42,857 nucleotides of DNA. It comes from an uncultured Prevotellaceae bacterium. GTDB taxonomy: Bacteria; Bacteroidota; Bacteroidia; Bacteroidales; Muribaculaceae. Shown in pieces: positions 31,762 to 39,623 of this stretch; the stretch's first letter is position 1, and every line of letters starts with the position of its first letter. The position numbers and the translations under genes are program-made. Where the stretch lies: positions 1 through 42,857 of the forward strand of contig CALEJB010000023.1 of the NCBI GenBank assembly GCA_937898675.1, given 5' to 3'. The notes under the pieces are model-generated. The model had not been told where the DNA came from and ran no database searches. It was given only the letters and a program-made list of their open reading frames with translations.

Positions 31762-32730
31762 TCAGCCGTTCTCCTTGACGCCGAACAGCGACTTCACAAA
31801 CTCGCGTTTGTCGAAAATCTGCAGGTCGGTCATCTGCTCGCCCAGGCCGATGTATTTGACGGGAATCTGGAACTGGTCGCTCACGCCGATGACTACGCCG
31901 CCCTTGGCGGTGCCGTCGAGTTTGGTGATGGCGAGGGCGTTGACCTCGGTGGCGGCGCTGAACTGCTTGGCCTGCTCAAAGGCGTTCTGCCCCGTGGAGC
32001 CGTCGAGCACGAGCAGCACCTCCTGCGGTGCGTCGGGCAGCACCTTGCGCATCGTGTTCTTGATTTTGGTCAACTGGTTCATCAGGCCCACATTGTTGTG
32101 CAGGCGGCCGGCGGTGTCGATGATGACCACGTCGGCGCCCTGCGCCTTGGCGCTCTGCACCGCGTCAAAGGCCACGGCGGCGGGGTCGGTGCCCATCTTG
32201 TGCTTGATGACGGGGACGCCCACGCGGTTGCCCCAAATTTCGAGCTGCTCATCGGCGGCGGCGCGGTAGGTGTCGGCGGCGCCCAGCACCACCTTGTTGC
32301 CCGCCTGCTTGAACTGGTAGGCGAGTTTGCCGATGGTGGTGGTCTTGCCAACGCCGTTCACGCCCACGACCATGATGACATAGGGCTTGCTGTCGGCGGG
32401 CACGGTGAAGTCCTCGAGTTCGGCATTGTTGTTGTCGGCGAGCATCTGCGAGATTTCGTCGCACAGCAGTTCGTTGAGTTCGGCGGTGCCTACATACTTG
32501 TCGCGTGCCACGCGCTCCTGCAGGCGGTCGATGATTTTGACGGTGGTGTCAACGCCCACGTCGCTGGTGACAAACACCTCCTCCAGGTTGTCGAGCACAT
32601 CGTCATCGACGGTCGATTTGCCGGCCACGGCATGCTTGATTTTCTCAAACACGCCCTGCTTGGTCTTTTCCAGGCCCTTGTCCAGGGTCTCCTTCTTCTC
32701 ACGCGAGAATATTTTCTTGAACAATCCCAT
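31762..32730 (-). CDS. ftsY: Signal recognition particle receptor FtsY
   Basis: A 322-aa SRP GTPase that docks SRP-ribosome complexes at the inner membrane. The N-terminal A domain is very short (about 20 residues), followed by the N domain and the G domain: G1 GVNGVGKT (123-130), DTYRAAA (153-159), DTAGRLHNN (205-213), and G4 TKLDGTAKGG (269-278). Short FtsY forms of about 315-325 aa are common in Bacteroidetes. First gene of the ftsY-rimO unit. Confidence 0.95.
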   Translation of the reverse strand: MGLFKKIFSREKKETLDKGLEKTKQGVFEKIKHAVAGKSTVDDDVLDNLEEVFVTSDVGVDTTVKIIDRLQERVARDKYVGTAELNELLCDEISQMLADNNNAELEDFTVPADSKPYVIMVVGVNGVGKTTTIGKLAYQFKQAGNKVVLGAADTYRAAADEQLEIWGNRVGVPVIKHKMGTDPAAVAFDAVQSAKAQGADVVIIDTAGRLHNNVGLMNQLTKIKNTMRKVLPDAPQEVLLVLDGSTGQNAFEQAKQFSAATEVNALAITKLDGTAKGGVVIGVSDQFQIPVKYIGLGEQMTDLQIFDKREFVKSLFGVKENG

Positions 32731-32764
32731 TTTTGTATTCTTTGATTTGTTTGTATTTAGGGTG

Positions 32765-32772
32765 CAAAGTTA
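32765..32772 (-). promoter_or_regulatory. ftsY promoter -7 box TAACTTTG
   Basis: Minus-strand TAACTTTG 34 nt before the ftsY ATG; no clear -33. Confidence 0.55.
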
Positions 32773-32817
32773 CAAAAATTTTCCTCTATGCTTGCTCTGT
32801 TTTTGGGAAATATCTAT

Positions 32818-32825
32818 TAATTTTG
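32818..32825 (+). promoter_or_regulatory. -7 box TAATTTTG before the GNSTY repeat gene
   Basis: TAATTTTG 33 nt before ATG 32859; a TTG at 32792-32794 is 23 nt away. Confidence 0.5.
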
Positions 32826-32858
32826 CACGAGTCAAGCCTAATCCTTGACTCCCTGACT

Positions 32859-33326
32859 ATGAAACATATCGTCACGCTGTTCACATTGCTCCTGCTGGCC
32901 TTCAATGTCTCGGCCGCCCACCTGTACTATGGCAACTCGACCTACTCCAGCGACATCATGTACACCTACGAGAACGGTCATGTGTATCGAGGCAACTCGA
33001 CCTACTCGAGCGATATCCTCTACACTTTTGCCAATACGGGCAAGATTTATCTGGGCAACTCGACCTACTCGTCCGACTTTGTGGCGATGTTCGACGGCAG
33101 GCATCTCTATGACTCGCCGTCGGGCTACTCGAGCGATATTGTGCTCACATGGCAGAACGGCCATGTGTATCAAGGCAACAGCACCTACACGAGCGATATT
33201 TTGTTGACGATTCGCGACAACAAGGTGTACCGCGGCAACTCCACCTACACGAGCGATATCTTGTTCCGATGGACGGGCACGATTCCCGTTAGCGCGGTCA
33301 TCATGATGGTGTATTCTTCCATGTAA
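32859..33326 (+). CDS. Small secreted protein of tandem GNSTYSSD repeats
   Basis: A 155-aa exported protein. Signal peptide 1-19 (MKHIVTLFTLLLLAFNVSA), then six tandem repeats of about 20 residues with the core [HK]VYRGNSTYSSDILYT. GNSTY occurs at 25, 45, 66, 106 and 126; the fourth unit has SPSGY at 86. After the last unit a short hydrophobic end (TIPVSAVIMMVYSSM) closes the protein. Regular strands with Gly turns suggest a beta-meander or solenoid, perhaps surface-exposed. I know of similar unnamed repeats in other bacteria but no function. The start at 32859 is set by the signal peptide and the promoter box; an earlier in-frame ATG (32733) overlaps the ftsY leader. The esterase gene begins 10 nt later. 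Confidence 0.75.
   Translation: MKHIVTLFTLLLLAFNVSAAHLYYGNSTYSSDIMYTYENGHVYRGNSTYSSDILYTFANTGKIYLGNSTYSSDFVAMFDGRHLYDSPSGYSSDIVLTWQNGHVYQGNSTYTSDILLTIRDNKVYRGNSTYTSDILFRWTGTIPVSAVIMMVYSSM
32928..33276 (+). repeat. Six tandem repeats of about 60 bp
   Basis: DNA repeats coding the 20-residue units; the core GGCAACTCGACCTACTC recurs at about 60-nt steps with third-base changes. Confidence 0.7.
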
Positions 33327-33336
33327 GCGCCTTTGA

Positions 33337-35088
33337 ATGAGTGGCATGAAGTTGTTTGGAATAGCCATAACGGTGCTGATTGTCGTTGCTTTGGCGGTGA
33401 TGGCTTGCGGCAGCCATGACCAAGCGCCGTCGCCCCAGGCCCAGGCTTTGGTGAAGCGCATGCAGGCTCTCATCGGCGAGAACAAGGTCATCGAGGGCGA
33501 CTATGACGGGCAACTGGCTGTCGATGCCGCCAATGGTGTGTTCGTGGGGCAGATGGAGGACAGCCTGATGGTCTTTCGCGGCATCCCCTATGCCGTGCAG
33601 CCTGTTGGTCCCCTGCGCTGGTGCGAGCCGCGTCCCGAGCCCGATAGCCATCTCGTGCGCGAGGCCTATTACTTTGGCCACTCCGCCATCCAGCGCAAGT
33701 CGCCCTACAACAGTGCCTCCCACTACCGCATGGGCGAGGATTGCCTTACCCTGAACGTGTGGACCGCCGCCGCTGGTATGCGCTCCGCCCGCCGTCCCGT
33801 CATGGTGTGGTTTCACGGCGGTTCCTATAACTCGGGCGGCACCGTCGCGCCCGGCAGTTGGGGCGCCAGTCTGGTGAAGGAGCACCCCGAGGTAATCTTT
33901 GTCTCGGTCAATTACCGCCTGGGCATCCTCGGTTTTCTTGACCTGTCGTCCTTGCCCGACGGCCAGCGCTATGCCCGCAGCGGCAACCTGGGCATTTTGG
34001 ACCAGGTGGAGGCGCTGCGGTGGATTAAGCGCAACATCGCAGCCTTTGGCGGCGACCCCGGTAATGTCACTGTCTTTGGCCAGAGTGCGGGCGGCGGCAG
34101 CGTGTCCATCCTGATGAGCATCGACGAGGCCCAGGGCCTGTTCCGCCGTGTCATTGCCATGAGCGGCTCGCTGGCGCTCACCAGCAGCCGCGACGACTGC
34201 CAGCGACTGACCAAGCGCGTGCTTGACGAGACGGGTGCCAAGACCGTCGGCGAACTCGTTGCCCTGAGCGATTCAGACCTCATTGCCCTCAACGACAAGG
34301 TAGGCGAGTTTGCCCGTTTCCCCATGCGCGACAGCCTGCTCATTCCCGCCAGCCCCTACGCCCGTTTTGACGGCTTTACCGCCACAACCGACCTGCTGAT
34401 TGGCACCACCGCCGACGAGGTGCGCCTGTGGATTGACGACATGGGCGGCAAGACGGGATTTCGCGCGGGTGTCGAGTTGTGGTACCGCTACATTGGCATG
34501 TCGCTCGACGATGCCCAGCGTGCGGCAGCCGCCCAGTTCCTTGATGCGGTGCAGGGCAAACGCGTGTGGCGCATAGCCGAGTTTTTCAACGACCTCATCT
34601 TCCGCGGCCCTGCCATCGAGCAGGCCCAGCGCCATGCGGCAAGCGGTGGCAAGACCTATATGTATTATTGGACCAAGGCCGGCAGCGACACGCTCAAGGG
34701 CGCCTGCCACGCTTGCGAGATGCCCAATGTGCTCAACAACACCAGCGACAGCGCCCTCAATGCCGCTTTGGGCCGCGAGGTGCGCCAGATGTGGGTGAAC
34801 TTTGCCGCCACGGGCAACCCCAGCACGCCGTCGCATCACTGGCCTGCCTACGATGCCGCGTCGCGGCGCACGATGGTGCTGGGCGACACCATCCAGGTCG
34901 TCGATGACCCCTTGCCCCGGCAGCGCCGCCTCATCGCGCCGTTGCTGCGCAACTACATCTCGCCCGTGTTCAGCGACTTGAAGGCGATGATGCCCTGGAT
35001 TGGGGGCATCGCCGCCGGCACGCTCATCGCCGCCTTGCTGCTCATCGTCTGGGCGTCGGTCAAACTCCGCCGCCGCAACCGCAAATGA
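33337..35088 (+). CDS. Type-B carboxylesterase, membrane-anchored
   Basis: A 583-aa alpha/beta-hydrolase of the carboxylesterase type-B family. The catalytic Ser is in FGQSAGGGS (S250), the oxyanion HGG at 160-162, the acid probably E360 (GTTADEV), the His H457 (ACHACEMPNV). FRGIPYAVQPVGPLRW and GNLGILDQVEALRWIKRNI are family blocks. The N-terminus is hydrophobic and ends in a lipobox-like VMAC (C24), and a second hydrophobic helix at about 553-575 precedes a basic tail (KLRRRNRK). It is therefore anchored at both ends or at least once; the topology is unusual. Substrate unknown. Ten nucleotides after the GNSTY gene, so probably co-transcribed. A terminator follows. Confidence 0.87.
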   Translation: MSGMKLFGIAITVLIVVALAVMACGSHDQAPSPQAQALVKRMQALIGENKVIEGDYDGQLAVDAANGVFVGQMEDSLMVFRGIPYAVQPVGPLRWCEPRPEPDSHLVREAYYFGHSAIQRKSPYNSASHYRMGEDCLTLNVWTAAAGMRSARRPVMVWFHGGSYNSGGTVAPGSWGASLVKEHPEVIFVSVNYRLGILGFLDLSSLPDGQRYARSGNLGILDQVEALRWIKRNIAAFGGDPGNVTVFGQSAGGGSVSILMSIDEAQGLFRRVIAMSGSLALTSSRDDCQRLTKRVLDETGAKTVGELVALSDSDLIALNDKVGEFARFPMRDSLLIPASPYARFDGFTATTDLLIGTTADEVRLWIDDMGGKTGFRAGVELWYRYIGMSLDDAQRAAAAQFLDAVQGKRVWRIAEFFNDLIFRGPAIEQAQRHAASGGKTYMYYWTKAGSDTLKGACHACEMPNVLNNTSDSALNAALGREVRQMWVNFAATGNPSTPSHHWPAYDAASRRTMVLGDTIQVVDDPLPRQRRLIAPLLRNYISPVFSDLKAMMPWIGGIAAGTLIAALLLIVWASVKLRRRNRK

Positions 35089-35125
35089 CGAGCCAAAGGA
35101 TTTACGGCGTTATTCCATAAAAAAC

Positions 35126-35166
35126 AGCCGAGCGCAGCCCCATTTATGAAGATTGCGCTCGGCTTG
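35126..35166 (+). terminator. Terminator after the carboxylesterase gene
   Basis: AGCCGAGCGCA (35126-35136) pairs perfectly with TGCGCTCGGCT (35154-35164). No long T-run but an A-run precedes, so it may act mainly on the minus strand. Confidence 0.65.
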
Positions 35167-35201
35167 GTTAAGCGACGTTAGGGTTTCTTGTCTGACTCTA
35201 A

Positions 35202-36110
35202 TCATTTAACCAATAATTTATCGGTATATATTTGGTCACCATGAATTGCGCGAATGGCGTATGTTCCGGCACGCCAACCGCTTGTGTTGATAATTGCTTT
35301 CTCGCCTTTGATTTCTTGTTCATATTCTTTTGAAGCATCCCATGTGTTGTATATCTCGAGTTTCCAGGTTTGTTCCGGTTTTCTATACTCGTTCAAGGCT
35401 TCAACGCTTGATTTTGAGATGAGATGCTCATTCTCGCTTTCTTTGTTTAGGCAAATTTCGTATTCGGATGAAGAAATGGAACTTACGCTCAAGCTACTAT
35501 TGCCGTTACCAGAATATGAGAAAAAGATATACTGGTATTTTAATGTTCCGTTATCGTCCCTGACTTGAACGCCAAACGGAATGCCTCCGGAGCCCAAGGG
35601 CAGTGTGAATTGAACATTGTCAATGCCCACATACCAGTCATCAGGAGTAACACCAGAATGTGAAATGTTTCCATAGTGCTGATAAAGTCCAAAAACTTCA
35701 TTATAGAGATATACACGACACCCTTGATGAACATGAGCCTGACCGCCAGAATTGATGGTTGTTATTGGAATTGCAGGATGCCCCACGCCATAGAAAGTGC
35801 ATGCATTTTGCCTGTATGTGGCAGCATCTGAAACATTTAGCCCAAGAACTGTCGAATAAATCACTTGATTGTCTAATTTAACTTTCAACAAAATTGAACC
35901 AGTAGGACGTCCACTTGTTGATTTTGTTAAAGTGCAATAATCTGTACCTGTGGCCGAAATGTTCATATTGCCAGCCAACAAAGTCCATTCTGTAGTGAAA
36001 TAGTTCGAGAAACTATTGCCTGCTGCTGAAACTGTGATAGTCATCTCATTCTCGCCGTTAAATGATTTTCTTGTTGAGAATGTTGGCAACTCTTTTTTAG
36101 CTTTGTTCAC
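35202..36110 (-). pseudogene. C-terminal part of the broken subtilase
   Basis: 302 codons in the same frame as the peptidase part, separated from it by TGA at 36117-36119 and two sense codons. It holds beta-sandwich domains (EMTITVSAAGNSF, PDDWYVGIDNVQFTLPLGSGG) and ends TYAIRAIHGDQIYTDKLLVK, which fits a type IX secretion sorting tail. The apparent start at 36110 is GTG within AAVNKAKKE, which in intact subtilases continues the line GYGLVNA.AAV. It has no signal peptide, so it is not a gene of its own unless translation reads through or restarts. Confidence 0.75.
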
Positions 36111-36116
36111 GGCCGC

Positions 36117-37533
36117 TCAAGCATTGACGAGACCATATCCATAAGCATGATCCCAGTGCTCGACACCCAAGTCAATTGCGGTTTCTCTTAGGATTTCGCG
36201 AACACGATGCTGGGTAAGAGTTGGATTAGTAGATAGCATCAGTGCCGCAACTCCTGCGACTTGAGCAGCAGCAGCTGACGTGCCACCAAAGTTATCACAA
36301 TAGTTACCTGTCGAATATCCATTAATTCCACTTATATCAGTAGATACAACATCACCATTACCATTACCATTGCCCATATTACCGCTGGGAGCAACAAGAT
36401 CCAAACTATCTCCTCGACAACTGTAGATCCATACGATGCCATTTTTATTTACCGCACCTACGGTAATAACATTTGCTATGTCTGCTGGGAATGTGATGAG
36501 GCGGCCAACAGGGTCGTTACCGGAAGAAAATACAACGACACAGCCCTTTCCACCCCTTCCGTGTGTGCAAGCATAATTGATGGCGTTTTCAACTATACTA
36601 TTTGGGATAGAAAGGATCCATGAGCAACTTAAAATGTCTGCTCGTGGTGAGGCCCAGTTAATTGCCTCTTCAATATCTTCATCATCAATTTCACCAACAC
36701 CAGTATTAACAGGTAAAATTTTCACGCCGCTTGCAACACCACGAATGCCGATGTCATTATCAATAGCACCAATTATTCCGGCACATGCGGTACCATGGCT
36801 AACATCATTTAGAACATCTCCCCAAATGGGCATTCCATTTCCACTGGGAACTCCCACAGTATATCCCGTTAAAACATTTGGTGCTAAATCTTCATGTGTC
36901 GTATCAACACCGGCATCAATAACTGCCACGGTGATACGGGGACTGCCATTGACAGTCTGCCATGCAGACTCAACATTGATGTCAACTCCAGGGCTGCCTC
37001 CATTCTGCCCTGTGTTTTTCAAATAATACTGCTGAGGATACAGGGTGTTGTTAAATCTGATATGAACCATCAAATTTGGCTCACACCACTCAACGCCAGC
37101 CATTTTTGCAATTATGTCAACCATCCGAAGTACATCGTTGTCACAATGGGCATTGCAATTGAACTTATATATACCGCATGAAGTACAGGAGTCCAATTGC
37201 AATTTGTCTTTGTAAGTTTTGCATATTTGCTGTGCTACGCAATCTTCATCTATTTTGGCAAAGATTCTTGGTAGTACAACTGTTGTGTCACCCTTTGGGG
37301 TAACCCTAAGGTTAACCTTGTATGAAGAACACAATTTCTCTTTATTAATTATTTCGTATGCAGAATTAATCATTGGCTCGTTTGTTTCGTCAATTGAAAC
37401 AAGGTTCCCGTTGTCTTGGTTCAGCACACTGTCAACGGGTTTTAGTTCTATCCATTCGGAGTGATACCAATATCCATTTTGAGCAGAAATAGATAGCCAC
37501 CAAAAACAGGCAAAGATTGACAAAAAATCTCAT
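36117..37533 (-). pseudogene. S8 subtilisin-like protease, frameshift at start and in-frame TGA
   Basis: The peptidase domain of a secreted subtilase. The catalytic triad is intact: Asp in AVIDAGVDTTHEDL, His in VSHGTACAGIIGA, Ser in GGTSAAAAQVAG, and the oxyanion Asn in VFSSGND. The natural start is ATG 37533, which overlaps the stop of the upstream lipoprotein gene (ATGA). From there the frame breaks at a T6 run (37522-37527): with five T it would read MRFLSIFACFWWLSISAQ, a perfect signal peptide. As it stands the open frame can only begin at TTG 37523. The frame then ends at TGA 36117-36119 right after GYGLVNA. Two lesions mark it as a decaying gene; sequencing error at T6 is possible. Confidence 0.8.
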
Positions 37534-37952
37534 AACGAATTGTCGTTTAGTAGTTTAATGTTTGCAATCCAGTAACAGCGATTTTGTGGAAGGAGATAAT
37601 TGTAAGGAAATGTTTCAGGGAGGTTTCTGAAAGCACTGTAATCAATAACCTGGAATCGAATAGCAGTTCCAGAAGCAATGTTTCGATTTGGAAAGAGGTT
37701 GCGGTTAATGTACACATAACCACCAAGGTCTGGCGAGTAAAGTGGTTCGGCATCATCAGGTAAAATGGTGACTTCACACCATAAGCCAATTTTGTCCTTT
37801 GGGTTATTCCAGCGGATAATGCCTTCATAAGTGCCATCGGTACAGTTTTCGTATAATAAATTCTGGAAATATTCTTTCCAAAAGTGCTCATCATCGCCAG
37901 AGCAGGAGCAAAGCATCATTAATACAAAGATTACAAAAAAGGTCTTCTTCAT
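37530..37952 (-). CDS. Hypothetical lipoprotein upstream of the subtilase
   Basis: A 140-aa lipoprotein: MKKTFFVIFVLMMLCSC with the lipobox Cys at 17. The mature part is rich in aromatic residues and has no recognised domain (GTYEGIIRWNNPKDKIGLWCEVTIL, LPQNRCYWIANIKLL). Four bases of its end overlap the subtilase ATG (ATGA), so the two are translationally coupled; it may be a propeptide-like inhibitor, a chaperone or unrelated. GC content is clearly lower than in the flanking housekeeping genes. Confidence 0.75.
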   Translation of the reverse strand: MKKTFFVIFVLMMLCSCSGDDEHFWKEYFQNLLYENCTDGTYEGIIRWNNPKDKIGLWCEVTILPDDAEPLYSPDLGGYVYINRNLFPNRNIASGTAIRFQVIDYSAFRNLPETFPYNYLLPQNRCYWIANIKLLNDNSL

Positions 37953-38039
37953 CGTGTGTAGATTTTAAGATTTATTGTTAATAAAAAGCAATTAGCGAGG
38001 TTTATTAAGTAATGAAACGGGTGAAGGGCTTCATTGCCG

Positions 38040-38070
38040 CAAACCTATAAATTATTTATTAGCATAACAA
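38040..38070 (-). promoter_or_regulatory. Promoter of the lipoprotein-subtilase unit
   Basis: Minus strand TTG (38070-38068), 20 nt, TAGGTTTG (38047-38040); leader about 80 nt. Confidence 0.6.
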
Positions 38071-38104
38071 GTGAATTATGAAATTTTATAGAATTTTTGC
38101 ACCT

Positions 38105-38123
38105 GTTGCAAGGAAGTTGCAAC
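38105..38123. repeat. Two GTTGCAA repeats 11 bp apart
   Basis: GTTGCAA at 38105-38111 and GTTGCAAC at 38116-38123, the second itself a palindrome. One helical turn apart and overlapping the -33 region of the fucosidase promoter: operator candidate. Confidence 0.5.
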
Positions 38124-38141
38124 TATTCAGTGATTATTTGT

Positions 38142-38149
38142 TATCTTTG
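38142..38149 (+). promoter_or_regulatory. Fucosidase promoter -7 box TATCTTTG
   Basis: TATCTTTG 45 nt before ATG 38195; TTG at 38117-38119 is 22 nt upstream. Confidence 0.6.
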
Positions 38150-38194
38150 CCGTCGGCAATCAACCGAAAATAAACCCTAAAACCAATCAATGAT

Positions 38195-39514
38195 ATGACC
38201 ATGACAAGAAAACTGTTGGCCCTTGCGGCGGCTGCGATGTGCGGCGCCGTGATGCTTGGGCAGAGTGCGGGCTACGAGCCCAGCGCCGAAAACCTGCGTG
38301 CGCGCGAGCAGTTCCAGGACAACAAACTGGGCGTGTTTATTCATTGGGGCATTTACTCGATGCTTGCCGACGGCGAGTGGGTGATGTACAACAAGCGCCT
38401 CAACCGCGATGAGTATGCACAGTTGCCCGCCGGATTCTATCCGTCGCGCTTCGACGCCGATGAGTGGGTGCGCGCCGTCAAGGACGCGGGCGCGCGCTAC
38501 ATCACCATCACCTCGCGCCACCACGATGGTTTCTCGATGTTCAACAGCGCCGTCACCGACTATGACATCATCGACGCCACCCCCTTCAAGCGCGATGTGC
38601 TCAAGGAACTCGCCGACGCCTGCCAGCGCCACGGTATAGCGCTGCATTTCTACTACTCGCACCTGGACTGGCATCGCCTGGACTACCCCTTGAGCCGCCA
38701 TGCCAAGGACATGCCGCACGACCCCTCAACCACCAACTGGGGCACCTACTACAAGTTCATGAACGACCAGTTGACCGAGCTGTTGACCAACTACGGCCCC
38801 ATTGGCGCTATCTGGTTTGACGGCAAGTGGGAGCACGATGCCGACACGGTGCCCTTTGACTGGCAACTCGACGAGCAGTATGCCCTCATCCACAGCCTGC
38901 AACCGTCGTGCCTGGTGGGCAATAACCACCACGAGGTACCTTTCCCTGGCGAAGATATACAGATTTTTGAGCAGGATGTGCCGGGCGAGAACACGGCGGG
39001 CTATTCGGGCGAGAATGGCATCAGCCGGCTGCCGCTGGAGACTTGCATGACCATGAACAACGCGTGGGGATACCGCATCACCGACAAAAAGTACAAGAGC
39101 GGCGACGACATCATCCGCACACTGGTCAAGGCCGCGGGCATGGGCGGCAACCTGCTCATCAATGTGGGACCGCGCCCCGACGGCCGCTTCCCCGACGAGG
39201 CGCTCGATCGCCTGCATCAGCTGGGCGAGTGGATGCGCTGGGGTGGCGAGACTATCTACGGCACGTGCGCCGGCATCATCGCGCCCCACGACTGGGGCGT
39301 GACCACCCAGCGCGGCAACACGCTGTGGGTGCACATCCTTGACCTCAAGGACGATGCCCTGTATCTGCCATTGAGCGGCAAGCGGGTGAAGGGTGTGAAG
39401 ATGTTCAAGGGCGCTGCGCTGCGCTACACCGCCACGGGCAAGGGCATCACCGTGCAACTGCCGTCGGTGCCCACAGGCGTGGACACCATCGTGGAAATAG
39501 CGCTCAAGGATTAA
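38195..39514 (+). CDS. Alpha-L-fucosidase, GH29
   Basis: A 439-aa exported glycoside hydrolase of family 29, which removes alpha-L-fucose from host or plant glycans by a retaining mechanism. Signal peptide 1-22 (MTMTRKLLALAAAAMCGAVM, LG). Family blocks: KLGVFIHWGIYSM (44-56), TSRHHDGFSMF (107-117), and the nucleophile Asp in AIWFDGKW (D209). GMGGNLLINVGPRPDGRFP near 305-325 closes the TIM barrel. It lacks a CBM or dockerin. Start ATG 38195 or ATG 38201. Its product would act in the periplasm or at the surface on mucin-type fucose. Confidence 0.92.
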   Translation: MTMTRKLLALAAAAMCGAVMLGQSAGYEPSAENLRAREQFQDNKLGVFIHWGIYSMLADGEWVMYNKRLNRDEYAQLPAGFYPSRFDADEWVRAVKDAGARYITITSRHHDGFSMFNSAVTDYDIIDATPFKRDVLKELADACQRHGIALHFYYSHLDWHRLDYPLSRHAKDMPHDPSTTNWGTYYKFMNDQLTELLTNYGPIGAIWFDGKWEHDADTVPFDWQLDEQYALIHSLQPSCLVGNNHHEVPFPGEDIQIFEQDVPGENTAGYSGENGISRLPLETCMTMNNAWGYRITDKKYKSGDDIIRTLVKAAGMGGNLLINVGPRPDGRFPDEALDRLHQLGEWMRWGGETIYGTCAGIIAPHDWGVTTQRGNTLWVHILDLKDDALYLPLSGKRVKGVKMFKGAALRYTATGKGITVQLPSVPTGVDTIVEIALKD

Positions 39515-39534
39515 GCGCCGTCCAGCCCAGCAAG

Positions 39535-39580
39535 AAAAAAAAGGGGAAGAGGTTGCATGCCACGGCATGCAACCTCTTCC
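39535..39580. terminator. Strong terminator between GH29 and M6 genes
   Basis: GGAAGAGGTTGCATGCC (39545-39561) is the exact complement of 39564-39580. The A8 run at 39535-39542 becomes T8 on the minus strand, so it mainly ends the M6 protease transcript and also blocks the fucosidase transcript. Confidence 0.85.
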
Positions 39581-39623
39581 TGTTCAGGATGCCGGACCTC
39601 CGCCTGCAGGCGGGGTCATCGGG

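Noticed and set aside
36108..36119. TGA as a selenocysteine codon
   Set aside because: No following SECIS-type hairpin was recognised, and the position is a loop in subtilases where no catalytic Cys is expected; a nonsense change is simpler.
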